DNA of 64,000 nt, from the NCBI RefSeq assembly GCF_000758605.1, contig NZ_CP009282.1:3224001-3288000 (forward strand). The letters run 5' to 3'. The position numbers were made by a program, and so were the translations under genes. This document shows positions 1-9,157 of this stretch, one piece after another. The stretch comes from Paenibacillus sp. FSL R5-0912. Lineage in GTDB: Bacteria > Bacillota > Bacilli > Paenibacillales > Paenibacillaceae. Below the pieces are notes generated by a model, which was given only the letters and a program-made list of their open reading frames with translations, did no database searches and was not told the DNA's origin. Numbering within the stretch: position 1 is the first letter of the stretch; the number at the start of each line of letters is the position of its first letter.

Positions 1-1233
1 ACCCGGGAACGTATCCCGGGGCTGGGTGCCACCGCGGTTGGAGTTCAGCCGGAAGCGGCACCCCAGCGGCTGGATGCCCTGCTTAGCCGGTTGATCTCAG
101 GCTACCGGCTGCAGCCTGAGGGGGAGGAGTTCGTGAAGCAGCAGCTTCCGCAGGACTGCTTCAGCTTCTTCGGCTGGGAGACCGGGCGAACCGGACCAGC
201 CGGTGTTACCGGTGCCGATAACGCAGACAATGACGCAGACGCATTGACAGCCATCACCGCAGCTGTAACCGGGGAACTGGAACGGAATGTTCCAGGACTG
301 ATGCAGTGCATCATCCCTGTTGGCGAGCCGAATGCGGCACTGCTGCTGGTCAACCTGCAAGAAGAGCAGTGGCCGGCGCTCTTGCAGGCTGTGAATAAGC
401 TGGCCCACGCCTTGGCCGGACAAGAGCCTGAGCTGCGCCTGACCCTGAGCCGGGCCTTCGGTTCGCTCAGCGAGGTGGCAGCGGTCTATCAGCAGAGTGT
501 TCTGAAGCTGCGGCAGTACCGCTTCTTTTTGCCGGATCAGGTACTGCTGGTACACGATGAGCTGCCGCAGCGGGAAGCCCAGCTGCCGAAATTCAACCTG
601 ACCCAGTTCACGGAGCAGCTGAAGCGCCAGCAGCTGGAGGAGGCGTTCGGCGATCTGCATCAGCATGTCGATGCGCTAAGCCGGCAATATGACGGGGATG
701 TGTTTCAGTTCAAGTCCTTCCTCGGCAATATGATCTTCAATGTGACGAATCAGTTCAGCCATCTGGGAGAGCTGGAGGAAGGGAAATACGGGCTGTTCCG
801 GGCCATAGATGAAGCGGGCTCAGCGGATGGGGCCGTGCGGATTCTCGAACATTTTCTTGCCCGGGTCATGGAGCTGACCTCATCGGCAGCGCTGACACCA
901 GGGAGCAATGCCAATATGGCCAAGCTGCTCCAGTATATGGAGGAGCACTACACCGAGCCGCTGAGTCTTACGGAGCTGGCCCGTCATTTTCATTTCAACC
1001 CTTCTTACCTGTCCAGTCTGTTCACGACCTATAACCAGGAGGGATTCAAGGAGCATCTCAATACGATCCGTACAGGCAAGGCGGCGGAATTGCTGCGGGC
1101 AGGCGAGGCACCGATTTCCGAGATTAGCAGCATGGTCGGATATGGGGATCACAGCTATTTTTGCAAAGTGTTCAAGAAATATACCGGCTTGTCCCCGAGC
1201 GCTTACAGACGTCAGCATTACGGACAGGAGTAG
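1..1233 (+). CDS. AraC-type response regulator (YesN-like), 5'-truncated by window edge
   Basis: The frame is open from base 1, with no start in the first 30 codons that has a ribosome site, so the N-terminus (receiver domain in YesN-type proteins) lies outside the window. The visible ~410 residues hold a poorly conserved middle region and, over the last ~100 residues, a double helix-turn-helix AraC domain: YMEEHYTEPLSLTELARHF, then the second helix pair around ISEISSMVGYGDHSYFCKVF and the terminal GLSPSAYRR signature. The stop is 5 bases before the YesM-like kinase start, so the two are one transcript. By analogy with B. subtilis YesN it would activate the neighbouring sugar ABC transporter. 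The family call is firm; the ligand is unknown. Confidence 0.9.
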   Translation, partial: TRERIPGLGATAVGVQPEAAPQRLDALLSRLISGYRLQPEGEEFVKQQLPQDCFSFFGWETGRTGPAGVTGADNADNDADALTAITAAVTGELERNVPGLMQCIIPVGEPNAALLLVNLQEEQWPALLQAVNKLAHALAGQEPELRLTLSRAFGSLSEVAAVYQQSVLKLRQYRFFLPDQVLLVHDELPQREAQLPKFNLTQFTEQLKRQQLEEAFGDLHQHVDALSRQYDGDVFQFKSFLGNMIFNVTNQFSHLGELEEGKYGLFRAIDEAGSADGAVRILEHFLARVMELTSSAALTPGSNANMAKLLQYMEEHYTEPLSLTELARHFHFNPSYLSSLFTTYNQEGFKEHLNTIRTGKAAELLRAGEAPISEISSMVGYGDHSYFCKVFKKYTGLSPSAYRRQHYGQE

Positions 1234-1238
1234 AGCCT

Positions 1239-3020
1239 ATGCGCAGATATTGGGATCGTTTCAAATTCCACAGCCTGTTCATCAAAATATTCATCGTGAT
1301 GCTAATCAGCATTATTGCTGTAGCCATCGCTTCTTCATGGACCACGGTCCGCATGTCGGAGAAGCTGTTCATGAACACCTTCAGCATTACGAATACCAAG
1401 GTGATCAGCCAGATTAAGGCGAGCTTCGAATCGTTTCATTATTCCATCGTTACAGCCACCAACAACACACAGCTGAGCGGCACCATTAAGAGCTTCCTGA
1501 CGGAAGAGGACTCGAATTCCCTGCGGGTGCTGCGGACTTATTACAATATGACGACCCAGATGAAGAAAATCCAGTCTACTCTGGACTCCTACCAGGTCGG
1601 GATCAAAATCATGGGCAAAAACGGACGCAGCTATTCCACCAATACGAACAATCTGCTGATGAGTGACCAGGAGCTGCAGCAGCATGAGCTGACCAGGAAT
1701 ACACTGGCTGAGCCGAAACGGCTGATGTACCAGTTCTATGAGGAGAGCAGTAAGGATTCCCCGCAGAAAGAGGCTGTGATCGTAGCCAGCAAAGCACTCA
1801 TGGAACGCACAACGGGCGATATTTACGGAACCTTGTATTTTACCATTCATGAGAAGGATTTCCGCCCCTTCTATGCAAGCTTTGTCAGCACCGGGAATGA
1901 TGTCGCGATTCTGAACAGGGATGGCGTCATTGTCTCGAGCAACCGCAGTGATCTGATGGGCCAGCAGGCGGAGGATTTACTGCAGGTTGCCAAGGAGATT
2001 GAAGAGAAGCAGCTGGATTACAAAAATGTTGATTTCCGCGGCACAGATTCCATTCTGATTGCGGATTATCTGTCTTCCTATGATTTCTATATTGTGAATC
2101 TGATTGATAAAAAGACAGCTCTCGGCCAGATGGTCAACGGTAAGATGGTGGTGCTGATCTGCTCAGCCATCGTCATCGTGGCCCTGATCGTGGTGTTCCT
2201 GATCTTCAGAAGGCTAACCCGGTCGCTAACCTTGCTAACCCGGCAGATGTCCAAGATTACCCAGCGGAACTTCCATAATTACATCACGGTAACCGGCAGC
2301 TTTGAATTTCAGGAGCTGGGACATGCCTATAACTATATGCTTGATGAGCTGAATGATTATGTAGAGAAGCTGGTCGAGACACAGAAAGAACAGAGGAATG
2401 CCGAACTGGCCGCCCTGCAGCATCAGATTAACCCGCATTTTCTGTATAATACGCTGGCCTCGGTCAACTTCCTGGTGCAGCAGGGCAGCCAAGAGAAGGC
2501 GGTTCACACGATTCATGCCCTGATCTCGATGCTGCAGAATGCGCTGAGTAACGTCAGTGAGAGCATCACGGTAGCGCAGGAGCTGGAGAATCTGAAGTCC
2601 TATGTGTTTATCAACCATGTGCGCTACGGGGAACGGATCAGAGTGAATTTCTTCATCACACCGGACTGTATGGACTTCCATCTGCCGAAGCTGATCATTC
2701 AGCCGTTTATTGAGAATGCTTTTTTTCATGCGTTTACGAAGAAAAGCGGGGGATATATTCATATCCTCATCTCCCAGGATGCCGGTTCCCTGGTCTGTGA
2801 GGTTGTCGACAATGGAGACGGTATGGATACCGGAGAGGCCGATCTCTCCATGTCCGGGCCTGCGAGTAAGCGCCAGCTGTTCACCGGGATTGGGATCAAG
2901 AATGTGCATGACCGGCTGGTGCTGATGTACGGCGAAGAGTACGGAATTACTATTAAAAGCGTCCCTGGTGAGGGGACAGCTATTAAAATACGCTTGCCGC
3001 TCCTGAGGGGACAAAAATAA
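1239..3020 (+). CDS. Sensor histidine kinase, YesM family
   Basis: Start chosen at ATG 1239, where GGAG (1227-1230) overlaps the preceding stop codon; the frame is open upstream but without a better site. 593 aa. TM1 is near residues 13-35, followed by a ~265-residue extracellular sensor region (cache-like), TM2 near 302-325, then a HAMP linker. The phospho-acceptor region reads LQHQINPHFLYNTL (His_kinase family of the LytS/YesM type, His followed by FLYN). The ATPase part shows NAFFHAF (N box), VVDNGDGMD and GIGIKNVHDRL (G boxes). It would sense an extracellular sugar or cell-wall signal and phosphorylate the upstream AraC-type regulator. Confidence 0.94.
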   Translation: MRRYWDRFKFHSLFIKIFIVMLISIIAVAIASSWTTVRMSEKLFMNTFSITNTKVISQIKASFESFHYSIVTATNNTQLSGTIKSFLTEEDSNSLRVLRTYYNMTTQMKKIQSTLDSYQVGIKIMGKNGRSYSTNTNNLLMSDQELQQHELTRNTLAEPKRLMYQFYEESSKDSPQKEAVIVASKALMERTTGDIYGTLYFTIHEKDFRPFYASFVSTGNDVAILNRDGVIVSSNRSDLMGQQAEDLLQVAKEIEEKQLDYKNVDFRGTDSILIADYLSSYDFYIVNLIDKKTALGQMVNGKMVVLICSAIVIVALIVVFLIFRRLTRSLTLLTRQMSKITQRNFHNYITVTGSFEFQELGHAYNYMLDELNDYVEKLVETQKEQRNAELAALQHQINPHFLYNTLASVNFLVQQGSQEKAVHTIHALISMLQNALSNVSESITVAQELENLKSYVFINHVRYGERIRVNFFITPDCMDFHLPKLIIQPFIENAFFHAFTKKSGGYIHILISQDAGSLVCEVVDNGDGMDTGEADLSMSGPASKRQLFTGIGIKNVHDRLVLMYGEEYGITIKSVPGEGTAIKIRLPLLRGQK

Positions 3021-3053
3021 TACAAATATCTAAAAAAAGAACAAATTGCAGAT

Positions 3054-3067
3054 AGGTAGCGCTTACA
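3054..3067 (+). promoter_or_regulatory. cre-like operator 1 before the sugar ABC operon
   Basis: AGGTAGCGCTTACA matches the Gram-positive CcpA box TGWAANCGNTNWCA at 11 of 14 positions. It lies 140 bases before the binding-protein gene. Weak alone, but a second better copy follows at 3150. Confidence 0.4.
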
Positions 3068-3149
3068 ATAAGGCGATAAAATGACAAATCCCTATAAAGT
3101 AAGTTCTAACGGCTCCTCTTACGCGGATGATAAGATTACTTATGTAATA

Positions 3150-3163
3150 AATAAGCGCTTACA
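3150..3163 (+). promoter_or_regulatory. cre-like operator 2 before the sugar ABC operon
   Basis: AATAAGCGCTTACA matches the cre consensus at 12 of 14 positions and has a perfect palindrome TAAGCGCTTA (3152-3161). It sits 44 bases upstream of the lipoprotein start. CcpA or a LacI-family repressor are both possible binders; no LacI regulator is in the window. Confidence 0.55.
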
Positions 3164-3206
3164 TTAAAGCGGACTCATAAAAGCGCATTAAAGGGGAGGA
3201 TTACAA

Positions 3207-4547
3207 ATGAAAAAAGGCATTGCGTTATTGCTGATTTGCCTGCTTTTGCTTACTGCCTGCAGCTCCAATTCGAACTCGGGCTCCGGCTCCAAGAACACAG
3301 GGAATGCAGCTGCGGACAACGGAACATCTGGAAACACAGCAACCACAGAACCTGCCCATGCAAAAGAAATTACAATTTGGGCCTGGGACCCTGCATTCAA
3401 TATTGCCGCACTGGAAGTGGCCAAAGCGGAATATGCCAAAACCAACCCTGATGTAAAAATCAACATTGTAGAATATGCACAGGCTGATATTATCCAAAAG
3501 CTGAACACAGGGCTGAACTCTGGAACAACCAAAGGCCTGCCGAATATCGTGCTGATTGAGGACTACCGTTCCCAGAGCTTCCTGCAATCGTATAAGGATT
3601 CCTTCTACGACCTGAGCGGCTCGATCAAAGGCTCTGACTTCGCGGATTACAAAAGCGGTCCGACCAGCCTGGACGGCAAGCAGTACGGAATTCCTTTTGA
3701 CTCCGGCGTAACCGGACTCTATGCCAGAACCGATTATCTGGAGCAGGCAGGCTATAAGCTGTCTGATCTGCAGGATATTGACTGGAACAAATATATTGAA
3801 ATCGGCAAAGCCGTGAAAGAGAAGACCGGCAAGGCGCTGATTACTCTGGACCCGAACGACCTTGGACTGATCCGTGTGATGATTCAATCCGCCGGTGAAT
3901 GGTATCTGAAGGAAGACGGTAAGACGCCGAATATTGCCGGCAATGCGCCGCTGAAGGAAGCATTTGAAATCTATAAACAAATTATGGAATCCAATGTGGC
4001 TAAGGTGCATGCAGACTGGAGCCAGTTCGTAGCTGCGCTGAACAGCGGGGACGTCGCTTCGGTACCGACAGGCAACTGGATCACTCCATCGATCACAGCT
4101 GAAGCCACACAATCCGGCAAATGGGGGATCGCACCGCTTCCCAAGCTGACTGCGAATGAATCGGTTCATGCCTCGAATCTTGGCGGAAGCTCATGGTATG
4201 TGATGAATGTGGACGGCAAGGAAACAGCAGCTGACTTCATGGCCAAGACCTTCGGCTCTAATGTGGAAATGTATCAGAAGCTGCTCACGGACATCGGTGT
4301 AATCGGTACCTTCAAAGCGGCTGCAGGCGGAGAAGCTTACACCCAGGCCAATGAATTCTTCAGCGGCCAGAAGATTGTATCGGATTTCGCCGCCTGGACA
4401 GAGCAGATTCCAAGTGTCAATTACGGCATCAACACCTACGCCATTGAAGACATCCTCATTGTAGAGATGCAGAATTATCTGAACGGCAAGGACATTGACA
4501 GTGTGCTGAGCGATGCCCAGGCCCAGGCTGAATCACAGATTAAATAG
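3207..4547 (+). CDS. Extracellular solute-binding lipoprotein (family 1, sugar ABC transporter)
   Basis: 446 aa with a lipoprotein signal peptide: MKKG, a hydrophobic stretch and the lipobox LLTAC (lipidated Cys at residue 19), followed by a Ser/Gly/Asn-rich tether. The mature part reads EITIWAWDP near the start and carries the family-1 pattern of oligosaccharide-binding proteins (…GIPFDSGVTGLYARTDYLEQAG). GGGGAGG at 3192-3198 gives a good ribosome site. It delivers a saccharide to the two permeases downstream. No ATPase gene is present in the operon, so a shared MsmX-type ATPase elsewhere is expected. Confidence 0.95.
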   Translation: MKKGIALLLICLLLLTACSSNSNSGSGSKNTGNAAADNGTSGNTATTEPAHAKEITIWAWDPAFNIAALEVAKAEYAKTNPDVKINIVEYAQADIIQKLNTGLNSGTTKGLPNIVLIEDYRSQSFLQSYKDSFYDLSGSIKGSDFADYKSGPTSLDGKQYGIPFDSGVTGLYARTDYLEQAGYKLSDLQDIDWNKYIEIGKAVKEKTGKALITLDPNDLGLIRVMIQSAGEWYLKEDGKTPNIAGNAPLKEAFEIYKQIMESNVAKVHADWSQFVAALNSGDVASVPTGNWITPSITAEATQSGKWGIAPLPKLTANESVHASNLGGSSWYVMNVDGKETAADFMAKTFGSNVEMYQKLLTDIGVIGTFKAAAGGEAYTQANEFFSGQKIVSDFAAWTEQIPSVNYGINTYAIEDILIVEMQNYLNGKDIDSVLSDAQAQAESQIK

Positions 4548-4660
4548 CTGAGTCTTGCACACAGGTAAACCTTGGGCGTGGCCTGCGGCTTCCGGGCTTT
4601 CAGGAGGGCGGGGCAGCGTCCGGGGTTTATTATTTCTTACCATGAAGGGGCTGGGCCGAT

Positions 4661-5557
4661 GTGAAAAAAACAAATTCTAACGTTAGTATCCGCACCAAAA
4701 GCGTATTGACCGGATGGTCCTTCGTCCTGCTTGCGGTCATTTTGATCTTCGTCTTCTATTTCTACCCGATGCTACAGGCGCTGATTCTGTCGTTCCAGAC
4801 AGGAACCGGCAGCAATCTTACCTTCACCGGATTCGACAACTATACACGGCTGCTGTCTGACAAGACTTTTATCGTTTCTGTAAAAAACACCTTCATTTAT
4901 CTGCTGGTTCAAGTGCCGCTGATGATTGTGCTGGCACTGTTTATTTCAGTGCTGCTGAACGACAGCAAGCTGAAGTTCAAAGGGTTTTTCCGGACGGCGA
5001 TCTTCCTGCCCTGTGTAACCTCGCTGGTTGCCTATTCTGTAGTGTTCAAGTATTTGTTCGCTGGTAACGGTCTGGTGAATACCATGCTGCTGAAGCTCCA
5101 TCTGGTCAGTGCCCCGATTGAATGGATCACCGATCCGTTCTGGGCCAAAATTACGATTATTATCGCGATCACCTGGCGCTGGACGGGGTACAATATGATC
5201 TTTTACCTGTCCGCTCTGCAAAATATTGATCATTCCATTTACGAGGCCGCCAGAATTGATGGGGCTTCTGCATCGCGGCAATTCTTCGGAATTACTGTCC
5301 CGCTGCTGAAGCCGATCATCCTGTTTACCTCGATCACATCCACCATCGGTACCCTGCAGCTGTTCGATGAGGTCATGAATATTACGAAGGGCGGTCCGGG
5401 GAATGCAACACAGACGATCTCCCAGTACATTTATAATTTGTCGTTCAAATATTCAGCGGACTTCGGCTATGCAGCCACCGTATCGTATTCCATCGTGATT
5501 ATGATTGCGCTGCTGTCGGTCATCCAGTTCAAAGTGGCAGGTGATAAAAATGGCTAA
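4661..5557 (+). CDS. Sugar ABC transporter permease 1 (CUT1, MalF/UgpA-like)
   Basis: 298 aa from GTG 4661, preceded by AAGGGGC. Six membrane segments are visible (first LLAVILIFVFYFYP). The cytoplasmic EAA loop that docks the ATPase reads EAARIDGASASRQFFGITVP. It is separated from the binding protein by 113 bases and overlaps the next permease by 8 bases, so the two permeases are translationally coupled. Forms the heterodimeric channel of the importer. Confidence 0.94.
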   Translation: MKKTNSNVSIRTKSVLTGWSFVLLAVILIFVFYFYPMLQALILSFQTGTGSNLTFTGFDNYTRLLSDKTFIVSVKNTFIYLLVQVPLMIVLALFISVLLNDSKLKFKGFFRTAIFLPCVTSLVAYSVVFKYLFAGNGLVNTMLLKLHLVSAPIEWITDPFWAKITIIIAITWRWTGYNMIFYLSALQNIDHSIYEAARIDGASASRQFFGITVPLLKPIILFTSITSTIGTLQLFDEVMNITKGGPGNATQTISQYIYNLSFKYSADFGYAATVSYSIVIMIALLSVIQFKVAGDKNG

Positions 5558-6374
5558 GAGTAAACGTTTCTTCTTGTATCTGTTCCTCAGCATCGCGGCC
5601 ATTGTCTCGATCTTCCCGTTCTTATGGATGGTGGTCAGCTCCACGAACCAGTCGGTCGACGTCACCCGCGGGCGGCTGCTGCCCGGAACACATCTGCTGG
5701 ATAATTTCCAGAAGCTGCTGGATACCACAGACCTGCAGTTATCCTTGATCAATTCCGCTAAAATCTCGATAACCACAACGCTGCTGGCGCTGCTGATTGC
5801 CTCGCTGGCCGGTTATGGCTTCGAAGTCTTCCGCAGCCGCTCGAAGGATGTTGTGTTCAACATCCTGCTGTTGTCGATGATGATTCCGTTCGCCGCGCTG
5901 ATGATTCCGCTGTACCGGATGTTCGGCAAGATTTCGAATGTGTTCCCGTGGATGGGCATTGATACGATGACTTCGGTCATTCTGCCTACGGTGACCACGG
6001 CCTTCCTGATCTTCTTCTTCCGGCAGAGCACGAAGATGTTTCCGAAGGAGCTGCTGGAGGCCGGCCGGATGGATGGGCTCAGCGAGCTGGGCATCTTCCT
6101 GCGCATCTATCTGCCGACCATGAAAACGACCTACGCCGCGGGGGCAATCATCACGTTCATGTCAAGCTGGAACAATTATCTCTGGCCGCTGATCGTGCTG
6201 CAGACCCCGCAGACGAAGACGATGCCGCTCCTGATCTCGACACTCGGTTCGGGCTACGCCCCGGACTACGGCATGATTATGATCGCGATTGTAATCGGCA
6301 CGATCCCGACTGCGCTGGTATTCTTTTTGATGCAGAAGCAGTTTGTGGCTGGGATGATCGGGTCGGTGAAATGA
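5550..6374 (+). CDS. Sugar ABC transporter permease 2 (CUT1, MalG/UgpE-like)
   Basis: Start set at ATG 5550 (MAKSKRFF); the open frame runs 45 bases further up but inside the previous permease and without a ribosome site. 274 aa, six membrane segments, EAA loop ELLEAGRMDGLSELGIFLRI, and the C-terminal QKQFVAGMIGSVK ending typical of MalG-type subunits. It completes the binding-protein/permease set. Overlaps the stop of permease 1 by 8 bases. Confidence 0.94.
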   Translation: MAKSKRFFLYLFLSIAAIVSIFPFLWMVVSSTNQSVDVTRGRLLPGTHLLDNFQKLLDTTDLQLSLINSAKISITTTLLALLIASLAGYGFEVFRSRSKDVVFNILLLSMMIPFAALMIPLYRMFGKISNVFPWMGIDTMTSVILPTVTTAFLIFFFRQSTKMFPKELLEAGRMDGLSELGIFLRIYLPTMKTTYAAGAIITFMSSWNNYLWPLIVLQTPQTKTMPLLISTLGSGYAPDYGMIMIAIVIGTIPTALVFFLMQKQFVAGMIGSVK

Positions 6375-6406
6375 ACAGAAGAGTTCACTTGGGGCGGGGC
6401 GTAGCT

Positions 6407-6531
6407 AGGGTGGATATTTTGGACTTCCGGCCGCTGTTGTCTCCAGATTTCTTGATTCTAGCCGCTTATAGCGGATGAAATCCGGAGACAAAGGCGGACG
6501 CTACCGCTCCTACAGTTCCAAAAATCCCCCT
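6407..6531 (+). repeat. Long imperfect intergenic inverted repeat (about 125 nt)
   Basis: The left arm (6407-6450) and right arm (6478-6531) are reverse complements over most of their length: AGGGTGGATATTTTGGACT pairs with AGTTCCAAAAATCCCCCT, and TTGTCTCCAGATTTC pairs with GAAATCCGGAGACAA. The apical loop holds its own hairpin CCGCTTATAGCGG. It lies 33 bases after the permease stop. No T-run follows, so it is not a simple terminator. It may be a dispersed palindromic element or a 3'-end stabiliser. Confidence 0.6.
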
Positions 6532-6600
6532 CCGTACGCAAGCCCTGTTGTAAAATTCTTAAGTTCATTTATGTGGGGTGTGGCAGGGGAGAATCGCGAA

Positions 6601-6640
6601 AGAGGCAAGCAGCAGAAAGGATGCTGCTTGCCTCTTTTTC
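6601..6640 (+). terminator. Rho-independent terminator of the sugar operon
   Basis: A perfect 14-bp stem (AGAGGCAAGCAGCA / TGCTGCTTGCCTCT) with a 7-nt loop runs straight into TTTTTC. Confidence 0.92.
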
Positions 6641-6794
6641 TTGCTTATTTTACTAAACGAGGGTTAAATTAGGGGGGGAGAGGGATAAGATGAGATGCTT
6701 AACTGCGGACATTCATCCATAATGTGGCGGCTGGAGCGGTGTTCGTTCAACAATGCAGCAATTGATGTATTCATCCCCAAGCGGAATTCAGCAA

Positions 6795-6980
6795 TAGTTG
6801 TATTCTGTACACTTAAAAACAGCGAAAAGGTAGACTCGCCTCTTTTAAGTGTAGTTTGTACAACTAAATTTGCTTGAATGGGTGAGAACCCATCTACATG
6901 GGCTTTTTAATTGTACGAAATACAACTAAACGGAGAATCGTTTGTAAATCAGACGTTTTAGTTGTACAAAGTGCAGTTAA
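6795..6980. repeat. Quartet of 22-bp elements (type TAGTTGTA-N-CAnTTAA)
   Basis: Four 22-bp copies at 6795-6816 (+), 6845-6866 (-), 6907-6928 (-) and 6959-6980 (+). In the plus sense each starts TAGTTGTA and ends CAnTTAA. The first two can pair as one hairpin and the last two as a second, with loops of about 28-30 nt. The rest of 6641-7169 holds no gene I can support. Related copies lie at 31.7, 41.7 and 63.0 kb. Confidence 0.7.
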
Positions 6981-7169
6981 GCGTAACAGAGGATGGACCG
7001 TAATCGGGTGATGTCAAACCTAAGCAGGCGATTTACCAAGGTTTTGTCATTAGGTTTAACCTGATACGGGTACTATTTTAATCGTTGCATGCGTTAACTT
7101 AACAAGAGCCGCAGTAGCGGGAGCGCTGCATTATTCCAAACGGAGCAGAATGAGAGGATGATTGTTACT

Positions 7170-7997
7170 ATGAAGCAGAGAAAGAAGTTACTCGTGTTGC
7201 TGCTGACAACGGGAATGAGCTTGGCGTTATTAATAGGGGGTAGTACGGGGAAGGTGCAGGCAGCGCCTAAGGAATATCCGGTACTGCTCAAGATCAACGA
7301 GTATTATGTGCTCTATACGGCACCGAAGGCGCCTTATGTGGATTCACAGGGACGAATGATGATTCCATTGCGCTCGATCAGCGAGCTGCTCGGGGCGAAG
7401 GTCAGCTTCGATGCCAACAGTAAAACGGCTACAATCGGGATGGATGATGTAACGGTTAAGTTCACGATAAGGTCGAAGTCTGTTTCGGTTAACGGGGTTG
7501 CCGGCTCCATGGATACGATTCCGGTATTGGAGCAAAATTCGATGTTCATCCCGGTCAGTGTTCTGGCGGGCAGTTTGGGCATCGTGAGTAAATGGGATCA
7601 GAATAATCATCTCTATACATTGACAGGGGACACTCTGATGCAGACGGATATTATTAAATTAGCGATAGAGGATTTGGAGAGAAGCGCCTTTGGAGCACCG
7701 CCGGGGGCGATTATCAGCAACAATGCTTTCCGTCCTGTCTCGTATACGTATGACGCGGCAAAGGGCAGCTTTACTGTTAAATCGCAGAATATAACCGGAA
7801 ATGATATTCCGGCAGGAGCAGCGGATGTAGCCGCATATGTGGTGTTTAAAGATTCGGTTCAGTTCCCGGTGCCGAGACGGGAAAGACCGGCTGTCAGGAA
7901 GGACGGGTTCACCTTGGTTACCGCTCAGAAGCAATCGCCCTATCCCCCGCTTTATTTGCTTGTCAAAGGGAGGCTGCTGGACCGCTCCCCCATATAA
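7170..7997 (+). CDS. Secreted copper-amine-oxidase-N (stalk) domain protein
   Basis: Start placed at ATG 7170: GAGAGG (7152-7157) touches an earlier in-frame ATG at 7158 but sits 12 bases from this one, and translation from here begins directly with a signal peptide (MKQRKKLLVLLLTTGMSLAL … VQA). 275 aa. Residues ~40-160 carry two copies of the Cu_amine_oxidN1 pattern (MMIPLRSISELLGAKVSFD; MFIPVSVLAGSLGIVSKWD), common in Paenibacillus cell-surface proteins. The C-terminal ~110 residues are unrecognised. Likely an envelope-associated protein of unknown role; the name does not imply copper oxidation. Confidence 0.8.
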   Translation: MKQRKKLLVLLLTTGMSLALLIGGSTGKVQAAPKEYPVLLKINEYYVLYTAPKAPYVDSQGRMMIPLRSISELLGAKVSFDANSKTATIGMDDVTVKFTIRSKSVSVNGVAGSMDTIPVLEQNSMFIPVSVLAGSLGIVSKWDQNNHLYTLTGDTLMQTDIIKLAIEDLERSAFGAPPGAIISNNAFRPVSYTYDAAKGSFTVKSQNITGNDIPAGAADVAAYVVFKDSVQFPVPRRERPAVRKDGFTLVTAQKQSPYPPLYLLVKGRLLDRSPI

Positions 7998-8021
7998 ATA
8001 CCTGAACAAAGGTGGAATCAG

Positions 8022-8455
8022 ATGATGATAGATATGCAGGAAATCGTAAACGCTGTTAGCGGCTTGAAGCACCGCTTGATGAACGTATCGCGGCACCGGT
8101 TGCCAGCCTGCTGGGATACTACGCAAGTCTGATGGATTCTCCCAAAAAGCGGGCATTCTGGGACTCCTCACCGGATTGTACGCATGTGCATATCGTATGC
8201 GGTGATTCCTTCCCTGAAGGCATGAAGCAAGCGTTGACAGGGCTGGGCTGGACAGACTCGCACAAGCTTGTTACACTCCGGGAGAATTATGCCATAGGTC
8301 CGCTGGGCCAGCTGGACTCGCCGGAGGGAAGGAAGGCCCGGAGTGAGTGGTTCCTCCAGAATATCCTGGGATACTCTACCGCCACTGATGAGTGCGAAGA
8401 AATGTATACGGAGCTTATGGACAAGCTTGTGCAGGTAGGTTTCCGACAGCAATGA
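8022..8455 (+). pseudogene. DUF1835-family protein remnant, frameshifted and C-truncated
   Basis: A good ribosome site (AAAGGTGG) precedes ATG 8022, which opens MMIDMQEIVNAVSGL and then hits a stop after 36 codons. From about 8060 the sense continues in another frame: LEAPLDERIAAPVASLLGYY, joining ASLMDSPKKRAFWDS and the DUF1835 pattern VHIVCGDSFPEGMKQAL … LRENYAIGPLGQLDS. One missing base near 8058-8064 explains this. The protein ends after KLVQVGFRQQ, without the second half (DUF3658-type) usual in the family. So both a frameshift and a 3' loss are visible. Function unknown even for intact relatives. Confidence 0.75.
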
Positions 8456-8550
8456 GATTCTACAGTGTCAGACGCAAAGCAAACTGAGCAGGGAAACAGA
8501 ACGTTGAATGCCGGAAGTTGAAAATTACATTACAATTCAGGAGGCAGCCT

Positions 8551-9042
8551 ATGCAAACATTATTCCGTTATAACTGGATGGTCCGCGAGGAATGGTACAA
8601 ATGGTGTGAGGAGCTGCCGGAAGAGGAGCTGCTGAAGGAACGAACAGGCGGAATGGGCGGAATTCTGAAGACACTTGTGCATATTATCGATGTGGAATTG
8701 AGCTGGATCCGGGATATGGAGGGTAAGCCTGATGTTCGGGCAGATTTCCCGGAATATAACACTCTGCAGAAGATCAGGGAGCTGGATGCAAGGTTCCGGC
8801 CGGAGGTGGAGCAGTTCGTGCTGGCCTGGCATGAGGGGCTGGAGCAGAACATACTGAAGGATGAGCGGGCGGATGGACGGGTAATTGAGGATACCTGGGG
8901 TGAGATTATGCGCCATATTATCGCTCATGAGATTCATCATTCCGGCCAGCTCTCTGTATGGTCCAGGGAGCTGGGCAGGAAGCCGGTATCCGCCAATCTG
9001 GTAGGCAGAGGGCTTGCGGGCATTTTGCCGGGCAGAGAATAA
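8551..9042 (+). CDS. DinB-family four-helix protein
   Basis: Start at ATG 8551 behind CAGGAGGC; an upstream in-frame start at 8518 has no ribosome site. 163 aa. The DinB/YfiT-type metal site is visible: His in LVHIIDVELSWI (residue ~47) and the HIIAHEIHHSGQL block near residues 123-135. Relatives are damage-inducible or thiol-transferase proteins (bacillithiol transferases such as BstA). The precise reaction cannot be told from sequence. No operon partner: the next gene is convergent. Confidence 0.88.
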   Translation: MQTLFRYNWMVREEWYKWCEELPEEELLKERTGGMGGILKTLVHIIDVELSWIRDMEGKPDVRADFPEYNTLQKIRELDARFRPEVEQFVLAWHEGLEQNILKDERADGRVIEDTWGEIMRHIIAHEIHHSGQLSVWSRELGRKPVSANLVGRGLAGILPGRE

Positions 9043-9157
9043 AGGGTGCGTTTAGTCACCTTTCAGACTTGATTTTACACTGCCAGCAGGCATGAACAAG
9101 ATACAAATCTGAGTGTTGAAAAGGCTGCCGCCAAGGCGGGCGAAGCTTAGATTAGCT

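Noticed and set aside
2235..3014. Long minus-strand open frame (259 codons) opposite the YesM kinase
   Set aside because: It mirrors the plus-strand gene, has no ribosome site or recognisable domain, and the plus strand carries full kinase motifs.
3225..4169. Minus-strand frame of 314 codons opposite the solute-binding gene
   Set aside because: Shadow of a clear lipoprotein gene; odd composition (Cys- and Arg-rich) and no start signal.
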